A DNA stretch of 11,432 nucleotides from UBA1858 sp045106935 (lineage in GTDB: Bacteria; Pseudomonadota; Gammaproteobacteria; UBA4575). The position numbers and the translations under genes are program-made. Under the pieces are notes generated by a model, which was not told the origin of the DNA, ran no database searches, and saw only the letters and a program-made list of their open reading frames with translations. Shown piece after piece: positions 5,679 through 11,432 of the stretch (the first letter of the stretch is position 1; every line of letters starts with the position of its first letter). The DNA is taken from the NCBI GenBank assembly GCA_045106935.1, contig JBGCFN010000062.1:1-11432 (forward strand). Reading direction: 5' to 3'.

Positions 5679-5885
5679 CTAATCACGAGATTGTTGGAGT
5701 TTAGCTTTTTCCAACCAAACGAATATGCGAAGCAATATTATTGACGTGATAATAAAACCAAGCCCTTGACCTACGTGATGAGCAAACAGATTGATTAATC
5801 CAATCACGCCCAAAGCAATGATGCCGACCAGCACAAACGTATTGGAATAACGGTTAATGGTAGATGCAGTGGTTTCTGAAGCCAT
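5679..5885 (-). CDS. Small two-helix membrane protein of 68 residues
   Basis: Starting from ATG 5885 this is a 68-residue protein with a short polar N-terminus (MASETTASTINRYS), two hydrophobic helices (about 15-34 and 41-58) separated by AHHVGQG, and a basic, glutamine-rich tail. A GTG at 5930 in the same frame would add 15 residues, but neither start has a strong SD and the ATG gives the cleaner N-terminus. I do not recognise the family. It is a single gene on the minus strand. Confidence 0.55.
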   Translation of the reverse strand: MASETTASTINRYSNTFVLVGIIALGVIGLINLFAHHVGQGLGFIITSIILLRIFVWLEKAKLQQSRD

Positions 5886-6074
5886 ACTGCATAGTAAAGA
5901 GATCACTGATAACGATCCGTGTAGTGGCACTCAAAATAGCCCACAGTTATGGGACTACTTCTCATATTTTAGTATCCCAACCAACAAGACCGCTTAAACA
6001 AGTCTTAACTAGTATGACACTCAGTTATACCAAAGACTCATTCAAACAATCTTATTAATTGGTAACTTCAAACC

Positions 6075-6608
6075 TTAAACTCTTACCAAACTACTAAAAG
6101 GGTTTAGAAAATGTGAATCCGTCGCCACAAGTTTAGCTTCTGGATGCTTACTATTCATGGTGTGTCGAATAGATTCTTCATGTTGTTTTTTTGCATAAAT
6201 TAAAATTAAATATTTTCCAGCTTTCAAATCATCCTGAAATTTTTCATGTTTCTTATTATTGCTGGCTATCCCCATCAAGCCCCCTTCCCAGGAACCAAAC
6301 ATGGTTAGTACAATCACAATAAACAAATAAACAACTTCAGGTACAGCTGGTCCAAATGGTTGCAAATACATCAGAATTCCAGCCACCATCACACCGATTA
6401 AAAATCCAGTAATTGCACCTATAACACCATCACGAAAAAGATCTAACGTTTCTAAGTAATTACTTGAATGGACATGTTCTTTATTTAGCCCAGCCTCATC
6501 ATTACTAATTACATGCAGGAACCAATCCGTTACCCCTGATTCATGCAAGTCATCAGAAATTTTATGAGTGCTCACCAATGATGGGGCAAGATAATACATT
6601 GTTTTCAT
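6075..6608 (-). CDS. Membrane-hairpin protein resembling general stress protein 17M/YflT-type
   Basis: A 177-residue protein with a cytosolic N-terminal lobe (about 1-58), a membrane hairpin (60-82 and 90-112, rich in Gly) and a cytosolic C-terminal lobe (about 118-177). This lobe-hairpin-lobe arrangement, with a glycine-rich GSWEGGLMGIAS element (105-116), resembles the proteins grouped with general stress protein 17M/YflT and DUF1269-type families; the resemblance is in pattern, not a firm match. The SD AGGAGGT before ATG 6608 is nearly perfect, so good translation is expected. It is a single gene on the minus strand with a long AT-rich leader to the right. The function is unknown, with stress response the most likely setting. 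Confidence 0.55.
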   Translation of the reverse strand: MKTMYYLAPSLVSTHKISDDLHESGVTDWFLHVISNDEAGLNKEHVHSSNYLETLDLFRDGVIGAITGFLIGVMVAGILMYLQPFGPAVPEVVYLFIVIVLTMFGSWEGGLMGIASNNKKHEKFQDDLKAGKYLILIYAKKQHEESIRHTMNSKHPEAKLVATDSHFLNPFSSLVRV

Positions 6609-6906
6609 ATTGACCTCCTATCAGTTGCTATTACGAACAACAAAATAAGTTTTATTTTTGTCGCTATGTAATTTTTACTCTTCAGTGATTGAGATGGCAA
6701 GGCGATATTAAATAAGCACACAAATGAGCTTTGTAATACTTACAATGAAATAATTGATTGATAAAAAAGAAAATTATCTATTATTTAATACAGAGGCAAA
6801 AATTATAATATTAATTTTATTAATCAGCTTCAGCAGCACACTTAATTATAACGCTAGATAATCGGCAGCCTTATCTCGCTAATTATCTATGCTACTCCAT
6901 CAGACA
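6609..6906. other. AT-rich intergenic region, no gene seen
   Basis: I read this stretch on both strands and found no ORF with a credible start and SD; the longest ATG frames end within ten codons. It holds the promoter region of the stress-type membrane protein on its left and a stem-loop on its right (TAGATAAT 6855-6862 with ATTATCTA 6882-6889, perfect 8 bp, 19-base loop), which may end the oxidoreductase transcript. Confidence 0.5.
6855..6889 (-). terminator. Stem-loop downstream of the MDR oxidoreductase
   Basis: TAGATAAT and ATTATCTA form a perfect 8-bp stem 18 bases past the oxidoreductase stop codon. An alternative shorter pairing AGATAA (6856-6861) with TTATCT (6871-6876) exists inside it. 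The loop is long and the T-run is poor, so the terminator call is tentative. Confidence 0.35.
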
Positions 6907-7929
6907 TTAAACCCAATCTGCTAAGACTATTTTTCCAATCGCACTACCGCGCTCTATTAAGGCATGAGCCTTACGCAGATTTTCTGCATTGATAGGCCTG
7001 ATAACTTCATTGACTGTCGTACTTAGTTGTTGATCATTAATAAGCTTTGCGATTGAATTTAACAAGTTTTGTTGTTCAATCATATCTGGTGTTTGGTACA
7101 TAGCACGAGTAAACATAAACTCCCATGAAAATGATGCCGCTTTACTTTTCAAAGCATTCATATCAACCGGCGCAGTTGTTTCTACAATAGAACAAATTTT
7201 TCCTTGAGGCGCGATGAGTTCTGCCATGGCCGCCCAATGCTGATCTGTGTTGTTCAAGCAAATAATATAATCAATTTGCTCAATATCTTTCGCCTTTGAC
7301 TCTTTTACAAGTGAGTGACGATGATTGATCACTTCATCAGCGCCCAGCTTTAGACACCAATCACTTGATTCTTTTCGTGAAGCGGTCGCTATTACTTTTA
7401 ACTTAGCGACTTTACTCGCTAATTGAATAGCAATAGACCCAACACCACCTGCACCACCGATAATCAAAATAGATTTACCAGCATCATCACCGTGCTTAGA
7501 TATGGCTAATCGATCAAACAATGCTTCCCAAGCGGTAATGCCAGTCAGAGGGATTGCTGCCGCTTGATCATAATCCAAACAATTTGGCAGATGACCGACA
7601 ATACGTTCGTCGACTAACTGATATTCACTGTAACTACCCGCACGCGTGATATCTCCCGCATAATATACTTGGTCTCCTACTTGATAGTGTTCCACCTTTT
7701 CACCTACTGCAACAACTTCTCCTGCCGCATCCCAACCCAATATTCGTGGTGACTGCTCCACCTGATCTTTAGGTGCACGGACCTTGGTATCAACGGGGTT
7801 AACAGCAATTGCTTTCACTGCAACTAAAATATCTTTACCTGACGCGATAGGTTTTTCAATGTCAACATCTACGAGCGATTGATCATTCTCTATCGGTAGA
7901 TACTTATATAATCCCACTGCTTTCATCAT
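6907..7929 (-). CDS. MDR-family NADPH:quinone reductase-like oxidoreductase
   Basis: A 340-residue cytosolic medium-chain dehydrogenase/reductase. The features are NPVDTK (44-49), GWDAAGEV (65-72), the nucleotide-binding GGAGGVGSIAIQLA (158-171) and GADEVINH (196-203), with the usual length for this class. It lacks the catalytic and structural zinc cysteines of classical alcohol dehydrogenases, so it belongs with quinone-reductase-like or zeta-crystallin-like enzymes that reduce quinones or other electrophiles with NADPH. It starts 27 bases after the HxlR-type regulator gene on the same strand, so the two probably form an operon controlled by that regulator. The start MMKAV leaves two adjacent ATGs; the SD is weak (GAGAG). 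Confidence 0.85.
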   Translation of the reverse strand: MMKAVGLYKYLPIENDQSLVDVDIEKPIASGKDILVAVKAIAVNPVDTKVRAPKDQVEQSPRILGWDAAGEVVAVGEKVEHYQVGDQVYYAGDITRAGSYSEYQLVDERIVGHLPNCLDYDQAAAIPLTGITAWEALFDRLAISKHGDDAGKSILIIGGAGGVGSIAIQLASKVAKLKVIATASRKESSDWCLKLGADEVINHRHSLVKESKAKDIEQIDYIICLNNTDQHWAAMAELIAPQGKICSIVETTAPVDMNALKSKAASFSWEFMFTRAMYQTPDMIEQQNLLNSIAKLINDQQLSTTVNEVIRPINAENLRKAHALIERGSAIGKIVLADWV

Positions 7930-7956
7930 TTACGCTCTCTATGTCTTTATATATTT

Positions 7957-8277
7957 TCACATCTCATTCTGTAGTGATTTTATTTGATCCAAAATGATGA
8001 TGAATTTATTACCAAACTCAGTTAATCGATACTCTACTCTCGGCGGTACTTCTGGAAAAATTGTTTTTTTCAGAATTCCATAGCGCTGCATTTTATTAAA
8101 CCGTTCGTTAAGTACCTTGGTGGAAATCCCATCGATTGCCCGCTGTATTTCACCTGGTCGCACGATGTCACTCTTAACCGCTTCAATCACGGATAATGAC
8201 CATTTACAGCCAACAATATCTTCCACCATTCTCGATACGGTAACTGTCGACGTATTATTTTTCTCTTGGTTTTCCAC
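7957..8277 (-). CDS. HxlR/DUF24-family winged-helix regulator with one cysteine
   Basis: A 106-residue winged-helix regulator. The family core is seen as VGCKWSLSVIEAV (22-34), PGEIQRAIDGIS (41-52), the recognition-helix region STKVLNERFNKM (52-63) and the wing PPRVEYRLTEFG (78-89). Its only cysteine is C24, next to the conserved K-W. Family members such as YodB, HypR and QorR sense oxidants or electrophiles through cysteines, though usually the conserved one lies further upstream. The start is GTG 8277, since the next ATG (codon 17) would leave almost no N-terminal arm. It lies just upstream of an oxidoreductase gene and divergent from a P460-type cytochrome gene, with an inverted repeat between. 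Confidence 0.85.
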   Translation of the reverse strand: MENQEKNNTSTVTVSRMVEDIVGCKWSLSVIEAVKSDIVRPGEIQRAIDGISTKVLNERFNKMQRYGILKKTIFPEVPPRVEYRLTEFGNKFIIILDQIKSLQNEM

Positions 8278-8291
8278 AATTTACACCATTT

Positions 8292-8320
8292 AGTAACTAC
8301 CTATCTAAAAAGTACTTACT
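8292..8320. promoter_or_regulatory. Candidate HxlR operator (inverted repeat)
   Basis: AGTAACTAC (8292-8300) and GTACTTACT (8312-8320) form a 9-bp inverted repeat with one mismatch and an 11-base spacer. It lies 15 bases upstream of the HxlR GTG start and reads toward both divergent genes. The right half recurs as AGCACTTACTT at 8338-8348, matching AGTACTTACTT at 8311-8321 in ten of eleven bases. Confidence 0.5.
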
Positions 8321-8348
8321 TGTCAGAATTCTCAATAGCACTTACTTT
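8320..8348 (+). promoter_or_regulatory. Possible promoter of the P460-type gene
   Basis: TTGTCA (8320-8325) and TACTTT (8343-8348) are 17 bases apart. The -35 matches five of six consensus bases, the -10 only three. The candidate HxlR half-sites touch the -35 and overlap the -10, as expected for repression, but the promoter is weakly supported. Confidence 0.35.
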
Positions 8349-8391
8349 ATCTTTAAATACACAAATTTAATAGATCATAAGAGGAGACATA

Positions 8392-8880
8392 ATGAAACTC
8401 ATAAGCACTATTTTATTCGCCATAATCGTAAGCTTTGTAGTTATTATTTCACAGGCACATAGTGAGCAATCCATCGAATATCCAAATGATTATCGACACT
8501 GGACGCATATAAAAAGCATGGTGATACAAGAAGGCCATCCTCTGCATACTTCGTTTGGAGGCATTCATCATATTTATGCAAATCAAGAAGCATTAATCGG
8601 TTACCAAACTGCAAAATTTCCTGAAGGATCTATCATTGTTTTTGATTTGCTTGAAGTGTCTGATCAAGATAATGCTATATCTGAGACCCATAGAAAGGTA
8701 CTAGGCGTCATGGTGAAAAACTCTAAAGCGTTTTCTGACACATCAGGATGGGGGTTTGAAGGCTTTGGTGCTGGCAATCCAAACAATCCAGTGATTGGAT
8801 CAAATTACAAAAATGCTTGTTACGAATGCCATACATCTCAACAAGACGCTGACTATGTATTCAGCAAATGGAGAGATTAA
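8392..8880 (+). CDS. Periplasmic cytochrome P460-family c-type haem protein
   Basis: A 162-residue exported protein. It has a signal peptide (hydrophobic core about 4-21, likely cleavage after QAHS) and one c-haem motif CYECH (143-147) near the C-terminus, as in cytochrome P460 and c'-beta proteins. The family pattern is well kept: YPNDYRHWTHIKSMVI (30-45), GGIHHIYAN (56-64), FPEGSIIVFDLLE (76-88), RKVLGVMVKN (101-110) and SGWGFEGFG (118-126). P460 proteins act in hydroxylamine or nitric oxide chemistry in the periplasm; those without the lysine-haem crosslink bind NO without oxidising hydroxylamine, and sequence alone does not decide this here. The SD AAGAGGAG is strong. It diverges from the HxlR/oxidoreductase operon. 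Confidence 0.88.
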   Translation: MKLISTILFAIIVSFVVIISQAHSEQSIEYPNDYRHWTHIKSMVIQEGHPLHTSFGGIHHIYANQEALIGYQTAKFPEGSIIVFDLLEVSDQDNAISETHRKVLGVMVKNSKAFSDTSGWGFEGFGAGNPNNPVIGSNYKNACYECHTSQQDADYVFSKWRD

Positions 8881-8893
8881 TAATTATTTGTCT

Positions 8894-8926
8894 CGTAGGC
8901 ATGTACATAACTTGTGCGTGCCTACG
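8894..8926. terminator. 14-bp stem-loop after the P460-type gene
   Basis: CGTAGGCATGTACA (8894-8907) pairs with TGTGCGTGCCTACG (8913-8926) over 14 positions, two of them G-U in RNA, with a 5-base loop. It lies between the convergent P460-type and DUF2970 genes. The T-run is weak on both sides. Confidence 0.6.
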
Positions 8927-8951
8927 TATTAAATGGAAGTGTATTAGCGGT

Positions 8952-9170
8952 TTATTCAACACCTGTGACCCATGATATATACAAAGCAATCATATACAGC
9001 AAGCCATGAATAGCGATTGCCAGGATAAATGCAATCACAACAAATCTACCCATGCTGTTGCTGGATGCATCACGCTCAAGATTTTTCTTACTTTGAATGC
9101 CCACAAATGAAGCAAGCACGCTTTTGACTACTTGCCAGTTGGATAATTTTCTTTCTTCAATATCATCCAT
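8952..9170 (-). CDS. DUF2970-family small membrane protein
   Basis: A 72-residue protein matching the DUF2970 pattern: NWQVVKSVLASFVGIQSKKNLERD (11-34) followed by one membrane helix (about 43-67). DUF2970 proteins normally read WQVxxSVLAAxFGVQSxxNRxRDF and then a C-terminal helix. They are common in gammaproteobacteria and lack an assigned function. The SD is poor. It is transcribed toward the P460-type gene and separated from it by a stem-loop. Confidence 0.8.
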   Translation of the reverse strand: MDDIEERKLSNWQVVKSVLASFVGIQSKKNLERDASSNSMGRFVVIAFILAIAIHGLLYMIALYISWVTGVE

Positions 9171-9303
9171 GCTTTCAATCCATATTATCGCGAAGATTGA
9201 ACTTTACTGAGTATCCCCTTCTATTAACACACACCAAAAAGGATATTCACAACGGATTCTATATTCTCAAATATCATCAAAACAGAAATCTTCTATGCTC
9301 CAT

Positions 9304-9720
9304 TTACAATATAATCAATATTCCAGACACCACTATTAACACGCAATGTGGAAAAGCAACAGTGGGTCTAACTGCTTGCTGAAGATATTCAAATATTAAC
9401 TCAATATTTCTCAATCGCTTTTTCAAATACTCACTATTAAACTGATAAGCTTTTCCATCTTCAGCCTTCAATATGAATTTTTCGATCTGTAACAATCGAG
9501 TTTCTATACGTGACTGGAAGGTCTTCCATATAGCATCCTGCATCCAAAGAACAAGTAAGACGAAAACTATCAACACATCGATGCTATCTAAAAAATAGGC
9601 AATACTAATTAAGCCGACTCCACTCAGCTTAATTAGTAATGAAAATTTCTCATAGCTTTCATATTGGCCTTGCAGAAAGGACCATTCTCCTTTTATATCG
9701 TTATTCGCAATATTGCTCAC
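9304..9720 (-). CDS. Hypothetical membrane protein, 138 residues
   Basis: A 138-residue protein with two adjacent hydrophobic helices (about 27-43 and 48-63), a charged helical linker (66-115, with repeated R/K and E) and a third hydrophobic stretch at the C-terminal end (122-138). The start is GTG 9720; there is a purine-rich GGGGA about eleven bases before it and no ATG nearby. The topology suggests a cytosolic helical linker between membrane anchors. I do not recognise the family. It lies 133 bases to the right of DUF2970 on the same strand. Confidence 0.6.
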   Translation of the reverse strand: MSNIANNDIKGEWSFLQGQYESYEKFSLLIKLSGVGLISIAYFLDSIDVLIVFVLLVLWMQDAIWKTFQSRIETRLLQIEKFILKAEDGKAYQFNSEYLKKRLRNIELIFEYLQQAVRPTVAFPHCVLIVVSGILIIL

Positions 9721-9853
9721 TCAGTCTAGATTCCCCACATTAATTATTCATTCTCTTTCAAGCGGAGCATTCTAATACAAAACTAAATTTTATTGCATAA
9801 CAAGTCGCTGAGGTATTTATTTATTATCGTTAACCTCATCACATTTGATAATC

Positions 9854-9890
9854 AAAAAAAATCCAGCGACCTGAAAGGTGCGCTGGATTT
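9854..9890 (-). terminator. Strong intrinsic terminator of the HPF operon
   Basis: On the minus strand AAATCCAGCG (stem) with a short inner stem ACCT/AGGT around GAA and one bulged base pairs to CGCTGGATTT, then runs into eight T residues (A-tract 9854-9861 on the plus strand). It lies about 25 bases beyond the stop codon of the 35-residue ORF and is the natural end of the three-gene operon. Confidence 0.85.
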
Positions 9891-9914
9891 CAATAAAGAT
9901 GGAAATACAACTTA

Positions 9915-10022
9915 TTAAAATAATGCGATAACAAGGGCCAGCATCATACTCGAGTAAAGAAACAAGCCTGCAGATTCATACAAATAATCATATGATATCC
10001 GTTGATTCCTTATAATATTCAT
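9915..10022 (-). CDS. Small single-helix membrane protein of 35 residues
   Basis: A 35-codon ORF, MNIIRNQRISYDYLYESAGL followed by FLYSSMMLALVIALF and a stop. The last 20 residues form one hydrophobic helix, with a polar, basic N-terminus. A strong SD (TAGGAG) lies six bases before the ATG. It starts 17 bases past the stop codon of the YfdX-like gene on the same strand, and the strong terminator follows its stop. This combination of SD, operon position and terminator supports a real gene despite the short length. It may be a regulatory or assembly partner of a membrane process; no family is recognised. Confidence 0.7.
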   Translation of the reverse strand: MNIIRNQRISYDYLYESAGLFLYSSMMLALVIALF

Positions 10023-10039
10023 ATAATCTCCTAATATTA

Positions 10040-10675
10040 TTACGATTGATCAGATACATTAAAATCTGGCGAAATGTAAACAGCTTCAAAGACTCGTTTT
10101 AAATTACTCATTGCTTCTACAGAGTGATCAGCATTAATTGCTTCGCGCACAGTGACTAAACTTGCTCTTGCAAAGGTATAGTCAAACCAAGCTTCATTTG
10201 TTTGGACTTTTGAATCAGTATCTCCACTATAAACAATGTCTTCATTTATCTTACGCTTTAATGTCGGCATCTCTTGATTATCATGCAATTCAGCCACATT
10301 TAATTTAGGCAAGAAATGTGTATGACCCGTCGCTTCGCCTATCGAAAGAGCATCATTCACTTCAGTTTTAGTTTTCTGTTCAAAGCTAGATTCAATTTTG
10401 TCAATCAAATCCAGTGAGTTTTTCACATGGATTAAAGACTGCTTTGGATTCTTATCAAACTTATTAATTGCCGCTTCTGTATTTATCAACACCTGATATG
10501 CATAATCCGATGCATTCGAATCACTTACTTCCTGCTTAGCGATGACATTATTTACACCTAACAATGCAAAAATACTTAGCGTTGATGCCAATACAAAGTT
10601 AGTGCCAAGAAATTTCTTTTTACTGGCTTTATCTTTAATCATTACATTTGATCTCATTTTTGAAAAAACTTTCAT
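10040..10675 (-). CDS. Exported YfdX-like protein
   Basis: A 211-residue protein with an N-terminal signal or anchor (basic KKK at 19-21, hydrophobic 26-42, possible cleavage after VIA), then a largely helical mature part. The mature part has the features of YfdX-like proteins: a first helical pair (57-95), a central segment with HTHFLPKLN (118-126) and a C-terminal helical region WFDYTFARASLVTVREAI (163-180). YfdX in Escherichia coli is an acid-stress-linked periplasmic protein; the match here is by pattern and is tentative. The SD AAGGAAG sits four bases before ATG 10675, and the gene follows the HPF-like gene after 12 bases, so it is translated from the same operon. Confidence 0.55.
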   Translation of the reverse strand: MKVFSKMRSNVMIKDKASKKKFLGTNFVLASTLSIFALLGVNNVIAKQEVSDSNASDYAYQVLINTEAAINKFDKNPKQSLIHVKNSLDLIDKIESSFEQKTKTEVNDALSIGEATGHTHFLPKLNVAELHDNQEMPTLKRKINEDIVYSGDTDSKVQTNEAWFDYTFARASLVTVREAINADHSVEAMSNLKRVFEAVYISPDFNVSDQS

Positions 10676-10687
10676 TTATCTTCCTTT

Positions 10688-11020
10688 TTATTGATTGTTA
10701 ATTAGTGATACTCTTTTTCGTCTAATTCTATTAAGCTTATTTTTTACAGTGAAACTTGAGGCTTTAATCGCTGCATTTGTTGCTTTATAGATATTACTGG
10801 CCCGATGGTTAGCAATAATATCTGGCATCCCTTTAACAGAAATATGAATTCGACAGCTTCTATTTTGTCGATGATTCTTAGCCTCTTCATTAAACAATCT
10901 AACGATAACTTTTCGAACTTTAGTATTAGCCGACTGTAAAGCAGTGGTTATTTTTCCGTGAATATGACTTTCAAGATTCTCAGATAATTCAAATCCTCTT
11001 GCTTGTATTTCAACGTACAT
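10688..11020 (-). CDS. HPF/RaiA-family ribosome-associated factor
   Basis: A 110-residue single-domain protein of the ribosome hibernation (HPF/RaiA, S30AE) family. It has the beta-alpha-beta-beta-beta-alpha pattern with ARGFELSENLESHIHGKITTAL (about 7-28), KVRKVIVRLFNEE (34-46), CRIHISVKGMPDIIA (57-71) and the basic second helix ATNAAIKASSFTVKNKLNRIRRKR (about 80-103). These proteins bind the decoding region of the 30S subunit and stop translation in stationary phase or stress; the long HPF C-terminal dimerisation domain is absent. ATG 11020 is chosen because AGGGG lies eight bases before it; the ATG 30 bases further out has no such signal. It is the first gene of the operon and diverges from the NhaR-type regulator. 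Confidence 0.8.
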   Translation of the reverse strand: MYVEIQARGFELSENLESHIHGKITTALQSANTKVRKVIVRLFNEEAKNHRQNRSCRIHISVKGMPDIIANHRASNIYKATNAAIKASSFTVKNKLNRIRRKRVSLINNQ

Positions 11021-11174
11021 CAGTAATACCCCTAGTTGTTTGTGACGCATAGAAGATTAATGAAAAATCTTTACATCAACAAATCGTATATTTTTTGCAA
11101 TTTGTTCGAGAAAATCTTATGAATACACAATATGCAATAATAAGTTTATCCCGATGATTTATTACGATTAATTC

Positions 11175-11202
11175 GATTATTCCTAATCTACAAAATTTAG
11201 GA
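11175..11202. promoter_or_regulatory. Overlapping inverted repeats between HPF operon and NhaR-type gene
   Basis: GATTA (11175-11179) and TAATC (11184-11188) form one perfect inverted repeat with a 4-base spacer. TCCTAA (11181-11186) and TTAGGA (11197-11202) form another with a 10-base spacer, close to the spacing of LysR-type boxes. Both lie upstream of the regulator gene start at 11235, in the divergent promoter region. AT-rich chance symmetry cannot be excluded. Confidence 0.4.
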
Positions 11203-11234
11203 TAATATGTATCAATATGATAACTAAACAAACT

Positions 11235-11432
11235 ATGAGACATTTAAACTACAGCCACTTGCACTATTTTTGGACTGTTGCACGAGAAGGTAGTATTTCA
11301 AAAGCTTCGAAATTACTACACATCACTCCTCAAACAATTAGCGGCCAATTAAAATTATTAGAAGAATCAATAGGCGAACCCCTATTTCAACGCGCCGGCC
11401 GCGGATTACACCTCACAGAAATGGGAGAGGTG
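11235..11432 (+). CDS. nhaR: NhaR-type LysR-family regulator (3' end cut by window)
   Basis: The first 66 residues of a LysR-type regulator. The winged-helix region reads HLHYFWTVAREGSISKASKL, then a TPQTISGQLKLLEE helix and a PLFQRAGRGLHLTEMGE wing. This closely resembles Escherichia coli NhaR (HLYYFW, EGS, TPQTITGQ, LEE, LFKRKGRGL), which activates the sodium-proton antiporter gene nhaA and other genes. LysR regulators usually control the divergent neighbour, here the HPF-like operon. Neighbouring nhaA is not visible in the window. The effector domain lies outside. The symbol is given on the N-terminal match only. Confidence 0.8.
   Translation, partial: MRHLNYSHLHYFWTVAREGSISKASKLLHITPQTISGQLKLLEESIGEPLFQRAGRGLHLTEMGEV

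Noticed and set aside
5864..6058. Plus-strand ORF of 64 codons
   Set aside because: Begins inside the small membrane gene on the opposite strand and lacks SD and any domain feature.
9197..9382. Plus-strand ORF of 61 codons
   Set aside because: Overlaps the C-terminal codons of the convergent membrane gene, has no SD and a random-looking sequence.
11117..11155. 12-codon ORF upstream of the NhaR-type gene
   Set aside because: No SD and no structure; too short to support.

Overview
The window is AT-rich bacterial chromosome, most likely from a gammaproteobacterium. The pointers are an NhaR-type LysR regulator, a DUF2970 protein, a proteobacterial Rieske (PetA)-like protein, a cytochrome P460 relative and Shine-Dalgarno starts on most genes outside the left third. 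No rRNA, tRNA, CRISPR array, transposase or recombinase is visible, and I cannot name a genus.

Region 1 (1-3660) is the unusual part. Six short genes lie on the plus strand and all encode membrane or exported proteins. In order they are a six-helix membrane protein, a tail-anchored double zinc-ribbon protein, a paralogue of the first protein, a Rieske-fold protein that has lost most of its cluster ligands, a secreted four-cysteine protein and a two-helix membrane protein. Six copies of one imperfect palindrome (core CCGCTATTGAGCCGAAAG) bound and separate them. There is one copy per gene boundary, except that the zinc-ribbon gene and the second paralogue share one unit. The loop of the palindrome is better conserved than its stem. 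The layout resembles an array of gene cassettes, but the repeats do not look like integron attC sites.

Region 2 (3669-6608) is ordinary single-gene territory: a FemAB/CelD-like acetyltransferase (-), a previously untracked 53-residue ORF with an extended -10 promoter and SD (+), a HIT-family hydrolase (-), a small two-helix membrane protein (-) and a stress-type membrane protein (-).

Region 3 (6907-8950) is a redox module. An HxlR-type repressor with a single cysteine is followed closely by a quinone-reductase-like MDR oxidoreductase. Both diverge from a periplasmic cytochrome P460-family protein. The shared intergenic region holds an inverted repeat and a repeated half-site that fit an HxlR operator.

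Region 4 (8952-11432) has a DUF2970 protein and a hypothetical membrane protein, then a minus-strand operon: an HPF/RaiA-like ribosome hibernation factor, a YfdX-like exported protein and a 35-residue single-helix membrane protein, ending in a strong intrinsic terminator. The operon diverges from an NhaR-type LysR regulator that runs off the right edge. The likely theme is stress or stationary-phase adaptation. Functional links between genes are inferred from context only.
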